Shown here: one piece after another, positions 36,601-42,443 of the stretch
How positions within the stretch are numbered: position 1 is the first letter of the stretch
How the letters are laid out: each line of letters begins with the position of its first letter
NCBI GenBank assembly: GCA_945865635.1
Contig: CAMBEP010000043.1
Location: 1-42,443 of the forward strand
Direction of reading: 5' to 3'
Length of the DNA stretch: 42,443 nt
DNA from: Candidatus Kuenenia stuttgartensis
GTDB lineage: Bacteria; Planctomycetota; Planctomycetia; Isosphaerales; Isosphaeraceae
Made by a program: the position numbers and the translations under genes
The notes under the pieces: generated by a model
Told to the model about the DNA's origin: nothing
The model's input: only the letters and a program-made list of their open reading frames with translations
Database searches by the model: none

Positions 36601-38875
36601 GGAACATCACTTTTGAACCGCCGCCGGTGGCCGTGATGGTAAAGTCGTTGAGCGTTCCGACAATGGTTTTTGTCATATGTATGGTTAACCACGAACCATT
36701 CGTCGCCTGAAAACCGGTCAGAGTTGGAGGTGTCGCCAGTGGATAGAGCCAGAAATCTGATGTCAACTCATAGAGCAATGGCTCAGCTTCGATGGATATC
36801 TGGCCGTAAAGATCAAGCGAAGTGCCTGAATTTTTTGTGGCTATTGTCGCACTTTTGAGTGTCAGGCCACTATTGATTACGGAAGTGCCTGAATTGACAC
36901 AGAATGTGATCGGATTGACCCGGTATTTGGCTTGAACGCGAATTGGCTCGTCCGACTGAACCTTTGCGACTTCCGTTTCCACATCCACAAGAATTTCTTT
37001 GAGCGATGCCTGGGCAGAAATGACGACGGAACTATGAATCCCGGGAAGTTGATCGCCAGACCAGTTCAATGGGTCAGCCCATCGGTTGTTACCGGCCCCT
37101 CCATCCCAGGTGCAGATATTCGTAACGGGCGCTTGTGCAGGCGTCCATGAACCTTTGTCAATATTACCACCGAGCACTGTCTCCAGCTTTGGAGCATTGA
37201 AGCGGTCGAGGGTCAAGAAATTCGTTTCGTGCTTAACCGTGTAATTCGAAAAACAATCCGTGTAGCCTGTGTAAAGGTACGTGTCCACCGTCAGAGTTTT
37301 CATGTTGGCCGCGTTAAACTGGCCTGTTTTGCCGTCCCAGCCACGCAATGATTTAAATTGACCGTTGACGATACGATTATAAGTGGCGATGCCCGTTTCT
37401 TTCAGGTCGAGCACCGTGCCGGAAGTCTGATTGACGTTGATTTGCAGCACGCCGCTGGTATCAGCTTTGAGATAAATGCCACCGTCGGGCTTGGTGTCGT
37501 AATCGTCGATTAATGACGTTGCATTCATATTCACCAACCCGCCATTCAGGGCTTCGATATGAAAAAAGTGGCCAGCGCCGAGATTGCCCCGAATATTTTT
37601 CGCCTGGATGGTAAAGCCCGAGAGCGGCCCAGAGCTTTGCCACGTGGTGTCCCAGTTCATGGAATCGAGCTTGACATCGCCCTGCATCGCGAATTCGACA
37701 TAGCCCGCTGTGACATAAACACTGGTTTCGCTGATATCCGCCAGATTTGCAAGCCGCATGGTCTGCCCGGCGACGTTATAATCCAGCTCGCTTTGAATGA
37801 AAGACGATAGTTTCGGCGCGTTCCAACTGGAAATATTTTTTGAGGTGAAGCTGGTATGATTCACAGTGACATTTCTGATGCTGGCCAGCAAGGGCGTGTT
37901 GAAAACACTTCCCCCTAAATCGGACGCATAGAGACTGATTTCTGTCTTCTTCTGGCGACCTTGCTGCAAGTCTTCAATTTTGGTTAGTTTGGGCAGGTCA
38001 ATGGTGCCGATGCAATGATTCATGTCCGCAGGCTGATTCGGGTCAATTGTTGGCTGGAACCATTCCACGGAACTGGCCGATTGATGCTTGGGCTGGTAGA
38101 ACTCAACGGAGATGGCCGAGGGCTGCAATGTGATGGAGTTTAAATCTGGGAATGAAATCACGCCATTGTCAACCGGTGAAAAAAACAAGCTTCCTCCGAC
38201 CGAAATATTGGCCATGCCTTGCACTTCGATGCGTGAGTTTGCGCCTCTGGCATGAAAATCGAATGATTGGATGTTGGTCAGAGTCGGATTTGTGAGAATC
38301 AGTTTCGAGCCAGATTCCGCTGTGAGGCAGAGCGCATTTTCTGTGGGGAATGTATACGCATTGGCCGGAATCGGAGTTGAAATGGCTTTGAGGCCAATTT
38401 CACCACCAACGGCAAGACTGGTTCCAGCCCCGACCGTTTTCAGGACCACCATGGGCTGATACGGCAAGTCGCTCAATATGCCTTTGGTGAGCGTGGAACT
38501 GCCAGCGGTGACTGTTAATGACCCAGTTATGGCACTGTTGTAGGGGGGTAAGAGGAGTGGAATTTCAAGCAACTGGGCATCGCTGCGAATGCTGCGAAGT
38601 GTGACATCGCCGACCAGGATCAACTGGCTATCATATTTGAAGGCCGGCACAATAACATCGTCATTCTTGCCCGGAACGGTGTCCGTGCTCCAGTTGGCCT
38701 TGTCCCAGAAGTAATTGGTGCCAGCTCCGCCGTCCCACGTGATCACCGCTGGAACGGCCCGGTCTTCGAGCGATTCCATCAGGAACTTGACTTGGCGTGA
38801 CTTGCGCACTTTTTGCTGGAGTGAAGCGGACGACTGAAAAACCGAAGTAACCGAAAATCGTGAACGAAGTGACAT
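33644..38875 (-). CDS. 1743-residue giant protein with three repeated modules and basic tail
   Basis: I start at the ATG at 38875 (MSLRSRFSVTSVF..), with AAAGGA about nine bases upstream, not at the frame's first ATG 63 bases earlier. The basic leader ends in MESLEDRAVPAVITW, the LEDRxxPA motif of planctomycete surface proteins. Three modules of about 520-570 residues each open with TWDGGAGxNxxxDxxNWSxDxxPG (about residues 44, 587 and 1157). Each module continues through beta-strand and L-domain-like repeats (IELPQLQTLSADGMEISIQN). Modules two and three close with NPFPxLSxIxGSLKLLHQxG and VTVFxTPA, then LTVNQIQxDGT. The last 60 residues are Lys/Val/Pro-rich (KPTPKPKVVAKPVVVKKGPV). No catalytic site or membrane segment is seen. 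Structural or adhesive function is a guess from architecture. Confidence 0.88.
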   Translation of the reverse strand: MSLRSRFSVTSVFQSSASLQQKVRKSRQVKFLMESLEDRAVPAVITWDGGAGTNYFWDKANWSTDTVPGKNDDVIVPAFKYDSQLILVGDVTLRSIRSDAQLLEIPLLLPPYNSAITGSLTVTAGSSTLTKGILSDLPYQPMVVLKTVGAGTSLAVGGEIGLKAISTPIPANAYTFPTENALCLTAESGSKLILTNPTLTNIQSFDFHARGANSRIEVQGMANISVGGSLFFSPVDNGVISFPDLNSITLQPSAISVEFYQPKHQSASSVEWFQPTIDPNQPADMNHCIGTIDLPKLTKIEDLQQGRQKKTEISLYASDLGGSVFNTPLLASIRNVTVNHTSFTSKNISSWNAPKLSSFIQSELDYNVAGQTMRLANLADISETSVYVTAGYVEFAMQGDVKLDSMNWDTTWQSSGPLSGFTIQAKNIRGNLGAGHFFHIEALNGGLVNMNATSLIDDYDTKPDGGIYLKADTSGVLQINVNQTSGTVLDLKETGIATYNRIVNGQFKSLRGWDGKTGQFNAANMKTLTVDTYLYTGYTDCFSNYTVKHETNFLTLDRFNAPKLETVLGGNIDKGSWTPAQAPVTNICTWDGGAGNNRWADPLNWSGDQLPGIHSSVVISAQASLKEILVDVETEVAKVQSDEPIRVQAKYRVNPITFCVNSGTSVINSGLTLKSATIATKNSGTSLDLYGQISIEAEPLLYELTSDFWLYPLATPPTLTGFQATNGSWLTIHMTKTIVGTLNDFTITATGGGSKVMFPNLQSVQIQITTTNKNRSIMHLTANDGGAIELPQLQTLSADGMEISIQNGRVNSPVLNSLKNANINIIDTTDNGTANADWICPSIAELNFSNLQLSGSDLVFSFNKARVIDGTNFNINGSKLYLPSVDKIEFNQITQPLNYAIPWYSSNNNWVANGPTSILEVRANSISGIITTARTFDLTATNKALISLYVPSIKLQLEYPALCPGPGLFRMFASSNGIIRAYCTEVEGIIASTSDGGIIAMDQLVKGQFRQILAASNAPNQFYAASLTSLTINYPDLNTVSPIDFMNAPKLTSLYGRFQAYANPFPLLSSITGSLKLLHQPGTPVSQVTVFSTPAVKTLSGISVSMEPGVTWPELNSQPNWDTLTVNQIQSDGTTKPMAKPGSAAPSPKPAPNPSNPGIVTWDGGAGTNRWGDAANWSGDQLPGLGSEVVIPAQSGISEILVDQNVDIARLTANEPLRLESKYEYCQHIELSPMMLRVNGGASVINQGVILKWGILATQNSGTSLDIYGQTKLEASRVDGWNYLATVVGLQASNGSWLTVHDTKTIVAASDILSVTATGGGAKVMFPDLVAANLQSSAINLSASGGGAIEMPQLKSMSGDSISIVIQNSWITTPLLAGLKNATISITDTTDNRVKQADWIDTELGFLDRSSFTTTGADITFSFPKVKSITQTSLSAIGSKLYFPGVDKVDFNLFYPTGDTPLQSWTASGSGSLLEVRANSISGNISSGSTFIAQASQKALLTIYSPTISDQRLVPASTGGLYLKADTGGILRAYNTATSGTIVDVASGGAVAMDQAVQGQFKQIRTADGRFYASAMTSLTITEPDTSVVTPIDLIVAPKVTSINGRFQAYSNPFPVLSTISGSLKLLHQTGTPVSQVTVFNTPAATALSGFAVTMEQGVSWPQLLSQQSWLNLTVNQIQTDGTVKVVTKTTAALIPPSSGTVKAASVTSQQSVTLKPTPKPKVVAKPVVVKKGPVRVVVKRTI
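33840..37115 (-). repeat. Duplicated module of about 1.6-1.7 kb inside the giant gene
   Basis: The segment from about 37115 to 35402 and the segment from about 35402 to 33840 encode closely related modules, each starting with TWDGGAG and ending with VNQIQ. A third, more diverged module occupies about 38745-37115. Similarity is clear in protein and visible in DNA, for example around 33990-34060 and 35620-35710. Confidence 0.75.
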
Positions 38876-38929
38876 GGGTGTGAATCCTTTCACAGCAGTG
38901 GTAGTTAACTCAAAAGTAGCGATAGCGGA

Positions 38930-38957
38930 ATCATGCATAAATCTGAATATTCGTCAA
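38930..38957 (-). promoter_or_regulatory. Weak candidate promoter for the 1743-residue giant gene
   Basis: On the minus strand TTGACG (38957-38952) and CATGAT (38935-38930) are spaced by 16 bases, about 55 bases before the ATG at 38875. The -35 is good and the -10 is poor. Confidence 0.25.
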
Positions 38958-39170
38958 GCGGCTTTTCTTAAAGTTGGATCATCCCTTGATTTCAAACGTG
39001 AAGAGACAAAAACGGCTGCACCGGTTTGCGAATCCGGTTTGGTGTGGGTGATGATTTCGAGCCCTACTTAATATCCGGAGAGGTCGCAGCGAATCCCCCT
39101 TTCGGATAGGATAAAGCGATCAAGAGGTAGGAATTCTGCAATCTCGGTGATTTGGTGGGACACACACGCC

Positions 39171-40622
39171 ATGGCCAGCAAGTCGGACGGTCTAAACCTG
39201 GGCGGGCTGATTCGTCGCGGTCGCATTGCGCGGCCACGTCGTGTTGGCGTGGTCGGGCCCTTTCATGCGGGCAAGACGGTCTTGCTCACCAGCCTGATCT
39301 CGCAGATCAAGCATCATACAGCCGGCCGGCTTGATGTGTTTGGTCCCGATGTGGGACTGGCCGAACTGGCGTCGAGCGCAGACGCGATGGACGCGCTCGA
39401 GACACGCTCGGGCTTGGCCCCGTTTGATTACAACACGGCCCGCGACCGCCTGGCTCATGGCGGATGGCCCGCCAAGACCGTGGCGGCGTCTGAGTATCGC
39501 TCGTTCATCGTGCGGGCCGACGACCGCTGGCGGATGTATGACCTCTCGCTGATCGACTGGCCCGGCGAGCGTCTCGCGGACCTCGCCATGGTCGGACACG
39601 GCTCGTTCCAGCGATGGTCGGACGCCATGCTTCATGCCCTCGACCTGGAACTCTTCCGGCCCATGGCCCAGCCCTTTCTTTCCGCCATGAACCCGACAGA
39701 GACCGACACGCTTCCGGACAGCTCGGCCACGGAAAATGAGCTGGCCATGACCTACAGGCGCGTCCTGTCGAGGTTTGTAGACGCCGCCCTGCCCTTTGTC
39801 ACCCCATCCAGCTTCCTTGTCGATATCGAGAACCGCTATGCCACCGAACAGATGGGCACCAGCAACCCGACCTGGAGTGTGGACGAACTCGCCCGCCTGG
39901 CCATCGGTACCGCTCCCGGCGAACCCTTCTTCCCATTGTCGGCCGCCTGGCGCCAGACCGCCCCGCAAATGGCTGACCGGCTCACCAGCCGGTTTGAAAG
40001 CTATGTGGCACAAGTCGTCAAGCCCGTGGCCGATGCCCTGAACCTCTGCGACCACATCCTGCTGCTTGTGGATGTGGCCCACCTTCTTGAAGCCGGCCCG
40101 AGCGGTGTGGAAGGCACCACTCGCCTGTTTGAAGAACTCCTGGGCTGGATCAACCCCGGCACCACCAGCACCGAACGAACCCTTGACTGGATGGCCTGGC
40201 TGGCCGCAGGCGATAGCTTTCGGCTGGGCGGAGTCCGGCAAATCACAGTGCTTGGGACACAGTCGGACCGGATCCATGCCGACGATCGACAGGCCGCCGA
40301 GGGACTGCTCCACCAGCTCATCGAGCCCCTTGTTCGCAAGTATCAGGTGCAGAAGCGTCTGAAGATGAAATACGGCATCGTTGCCGCCGTCAATGCGACC
40401 CGCTCTGAACCCATCGGCCCTGACCAGCGCCGCAAGCTCACTTTTCAAGACTCAGGGGCGTCGTTTGAAGCGGCCGCTTCCACCGTCCCAGCCACCTGGC
40501 CCGATTCATGGAAGGCCGGCGACTTCGCCTTCCCCAGGCCTCACCCGCGCCTGCCCATGAAACGCACACAGGCCCCAGAACAATTCGGGCTCGGACAAGT
40601 CCTCCAGTGGATCCTGAAATGA
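39171..40622 (+). CDS. ycjX: YcjX-family GTP-binding protein (DUF463)
   Basis: A P-loop protein of 483 residues from the ATG at 39171. The Walker A motif is GPFHAGKT at residues 29-36. SLIDWPGERLADLAM matches the YcjX block that holds the switch-II-like DxPG. LFEELLGWI and ILLLVDVAHLLEAGPSG match the family's IVLVDCLQPLNxGP region, and TVLGTQSDRIHADD its ATKADHV region. The family is stress-associated in proteobacteria, where ycjX-ycjF sit next to the psp phage-shock genes; no psp gene is seen here. An upstream in-frame GTG at 39147 is possible but less likely, since its ribosome binding site would be too far. The gene is divergent from the giant gene and is followed 22 bases later by ycjF. 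Confidence 0.88.
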   Translation: MASKSDGLNLGGLIRRGRIARPRRVGVVGPFHAGKTVLLTSLISQIKHHTAGRLDVFGPDVGLAELASSADAMDALETRSGLAPFDYNTARDRLAHGGWPAKTVAASEYRSFIVRADDRWRMYDLSLIDWPGERLADLAMVGHGSFQRWSDAMLHALDLELFRPMAQPFLSAMNPTETDTLPDSSATENELAMTYRRVLSRFVDAALPFVTPSSFLVDIENRYATEQMGTSNPTWSVDELARLAIGTAPGEPFFPLSAAWRQTAPQMADRLTSRFESYVAQVVKPVADALNLCDHILLLVDVAHLLEAGPSGVEGTTRLFEELLGWINPGTTSTERTLDWMAWLAAGDSFRLGGVRQITVLGTQSDRIHADDRQAAEGLLHQLIEPLVRKYQVQKRLKMKYGIVAAVNATRSEPIGPDQRRKLTFQDSGASFEAAASTVPATWPDSWKAGDFAFPRPHPRLPMKRTQAPEQFGLGQVLQWILK

Positions 40623-40644
40623 CCGGCAACCAAGGGAAACCCAA

Positions 40645-41841
40645 ATGAACGATCCACTTAAACCCCAGCAAGGCGACGGCTGGCTCGGTGTACGACCCAA
40701 ACCGGAACAGGCCCTGGCAGAACCCACCCACACCACAGAAACGACCGCCCCTGACCAAGCACAAAGCCTGGGTGTGCCCCGGCCAAATCTGGCACTGACC
40801 AAGCTCGACGAACCCACGGCCAAGACCCGATGGGCTGAATCCGAAGCAAATGAGCAAGACTCTGACCTCGCAGACCAACTCGTTGCCGATCTCGAAACCG
40901 GCGAAACCGGCCTCGCCCGTTGGATCAAGCCCATGGACGCCATCGGCTGGACACTCGTCGTCATCTTCGGCTGTATCACCGCACTGATCGTACTTGCTCA
41001 AGGCCTGGCCGTGCTCGATATGGCCTCGCGACTGCCCAAAGCTATGGCCTATCCCCTGATAGGGCTTGTTCTTATACTAAGCACCATGGTCGCTCTGGCC
41101 ATCGCCCGACTGGTCATCGGCTATACCCGATTGCGTCGCAGCCCACGCCACAGCCTTCAGGCACTGGCCGAACTCCGCTTCAGGGCCCAGATTCGGGGCG
41201 AATCTGCTCTGAAACTTGCTGCCGCACGAACCGATCTGGAACGGTTTCTCCGCCAGTTTCCTCTCGATAAAGCTCAGGAAACAAGCTGGACCAAACTCGG
41301 TATCGATGGCAAAGAACTGGCCCGAAAACTGCGACAAGCTCGCGCCGAACTCATCGACCGATCCCGCCATGGTACCGATCTGGACTGGATCCGCGCCCTC
41401 GACCGACAGTTTCTTGGCCCTCTCGATTCCGAAGCCGATCGACTCATCTGGAAACATGTCAAACAAGTCGGTGTGCGCACCGCCGTGGTTCCTCTCGCCT
41501 TCTGGGACGATGTCGTTCTGCTCCTGGCCCTCACCCGCATGACTCGCGGCCTTTGCCTGCTCTATAACGTGCGCACCAGCGCAGCCGGCACCGCCGCACT
41601 CATGGGCTGGTCCATGGCAGCACTGGCTGTGGCCACCGAAATGGAACACATGCACACGACCATCCAGACCCAGATCCACGAATTACTCTGCAATCACCTC
41701 GGTCACGCCGCCGCCAAAGTTGTCGACGCCGTCGCTCCCAGCGTCGCAGCCGGTACCGCCAACGGGTTCTTCACCTATAGAGTCGGCCGAGCCGCGATCA
41801 AACACCTCAGACCTGTCGAATCCTCCAAAATGAAAGCCTGA
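40645..41841 (+). CDS. ycjF: YcjF-family inner membrane protein (DUF697)
   Basis: A 398-residue protein with an acidic, Pro-rich cytoplasmic N-terminus (about 1-95). Two transmembrane segments follow, near residues 99-122 (IGWTLVVIFGCITALIVLAQG) and 133-156 (MAYPLIGLVLILSTMVALAI). A helical region and a C-terminal DUF697 domain follow (VRTAVVPLAFWDDVVLLLAL, then NGFFTYRVGRAAI). AAGGG lies about nine bases before the ATG at 40645. It starts 22 bases after ycjX, so the pair is an operon, as in proteobacteria. The partner protein is likely YcjX, anchored through this membrane protein; this is inferred from conserved pairing. Confidence 0.86.
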   Translation: MNDPLKPQQGDGWLGVRPKPEQALAEPTHTTETTAPDQAQSLGVPRPNLALTKLDEPTAKTRWAESEANEQDSDLADQLVADLETGETGLARWIKPMDAIGWTLVVIFGCITALIVLAQGLAVLDMASRLPKAMAYPLIGLVLILSTMVALAIARLVIGYTRLRRSPRHSLQALAELRFRAQIRGESALKLAAARTDLERFLRQFPLDKAQETSWTKLGIDGKELARKLRQARAELIDRSRHGTDLDWIRALDRQFLGPLDSEADRLIWKHVKQVGVRTAVVPLAFWDDVVLLLALTRMTRGLCLLYNVRTSAAGTAALMGWSMAALAVATEMEHMHTTIQTQIHELLCNHLGHAAAKVVDAVAPSVAAGTANGFFTYRVGRAAIKHLRPVESSKMKA

Positions 41842-41924
41842 TTCGCCTCGCCCTTATACCAATTGAAATAAAGGCTTACGACCCTCCAACACCAACCGGG
41901 AATCCGAACTGCCACCAAAGCACG

Positions 41925-42443
41925 TCAAACCGCCCGCGCCAGCCTCATCTCTGCCTGCTTCTCCCGCGCCTGCTTCATAATCCGGGCCCGTTGGGCCTTG
42001 GTTTTGCCCTTGAGGAACCGCTCCAGACGCCTCTGGAACTTGTCGCTGAATTCCGCTTGGGATTCTTCGGAAGCGACGGCCTTGTTGTTTCGCACCTGCG
42101 CTGCATCCTCATGTGTGGATTGAGTTTGTGCGATTTCAGATTCGGCCGGTTTGGCCACATTGGTAGCGATGTTTCGGGCCGATTCCAGCAGCGCATTGAG
42201 CTCGCTCAAGGTGCCTTCGAAGTCGGCTTCAATCTGTTCCTCGGTTGGCATGGCAACCATCGATTGCTCCAGCTTGGCTTGCCTGCGTGCCTCACGCTCG
42301 GCGGCGGCGGCCTGGCGATGTTCGATCAGGGCACGGTGACGCTTCAGGCCGTCCAGCCGGCGCACGAGTTTGTCGGCCCGATTTTCGGTGGTGATTTGAT
42401 AACGAAGGGCAAGCCGCGCATCGGTCGTCAGTTTCGGGTCGCC
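41925..42443 (-). CDS. Coiled-coil-like charged protein, N-terminus beyond window
   Basis: The frame is open from the stop at 41925 to the right edge (about 172 residues seen), so the start lies outside; a GTG at 42365 is internal. The sequence is highly charged and helical: LRYQITTENRADKLVRRLDG, then HRALIEHRQAAAAEREARRQ, ending in FQRRLERFLKGKTKAQRARI. No Cys, no membrane segment and no known domain were recognised. It converges with ycjF, leaving an 83-base gap. Function unknown. Confidence 0.75.
   Translation of the reverse strand, partial: GDPKLTTDARLALRYQITTENRADKLVRRLDGLKRHRALIEHRQAAAAEREARRQAKLEQSMVAMPTEEQIEADFEGTLSELNALLESARNIATNVAKPAESEIAQTQSTHEDAAQVRNNKAVASEESQAEFSDKFQRRLERFLKGKTKAQRARIMKQAREKQAEMRLARAV

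Noticed and set aside
39192..40448. 418-codon minus-strand frame over ycjX
   Set aside because: Antisense shadow of the ycjX gene, whose P-loop and family motifs are on the plus strand.

Overview
This window looks like a piece of a Planctomycetota chromosome, probably from the Gemmata side of the phylum, although the species cannot be read from it. The evidence is the combination of two DUF1559 pseudopilin-like genes, each beside a small lipoprotein gene; very large low-complexity secreted proteins that open with a basic leader and an LExRxxPA-type motif; a PEP-CTERM protein; a dockerin-like C-terminus; and a modest G+C content that drops in the giant genes.

Layout. Positions 1-19,681 form a minus-strand block of surface or secreted protein genes: a giant gene running off the left edge (1-3326), a 3783-residue beta-helix protein with C-terminal RTX-like calcium repeats (3868-15219), a PEP-CTERM protein (15490-16200), and an 1141-residue RCC1-like protein ending in a dockerin-like EF-hand module (16256-19681). 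A non-coding stretch of about 930 bp follows. Positions 20,613-26,768 are on the plus strand: a DUF1559 protein, two lipoproteins with transthyretin-like or carboxypeptidase-regulatory-like features, a secreted thioredoxin-fold protein with a CPPC motif, and a two-gene glutamine-dependent NAD synthetase (separate glutaminase and synthetase genes that overlap). Positions 26,823-29,180 are on the minus strand: a second DUF1559 gene with its small lipoprotein gene, then a beta-carbonic anhydrase.

Positions 29,168-33,629 are the most striking part. A block of about 4.4 kb carrying a type III restriction (res) gene, a dinD gene and an internally deleted type III methyltransferase (mod) remnant is bounded by a 26-bp direct repeat (25/26 identical). 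Both repeat copies contain the ribosome binding site, start codon and first four codons of the carbonic anhydrase gene. The simplest reading is that the block inserted exactly at the start of that gene, which previously lay directly downstream of the giant gene now ending at 33,644. The methyltransferase remnant keeps only its N- and C-terminal ends, joined in frame, so the restriction locus as it stands has no local modification subunit.

Positions 33,644-38,875 (minus) encode a 1743-residue protein with three long repeated modules and a Lys/Val/Pro-rich tail. Positions 39,171-41,841 (plus) are a ycjX-ycjF pair (P-loop GTPase-like protein plus DUF697 membrane protein). A partial minus-strand coiled-coil-like gene runs off the right edge.

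All calls come from reading the sequence by eye; no database search was run.
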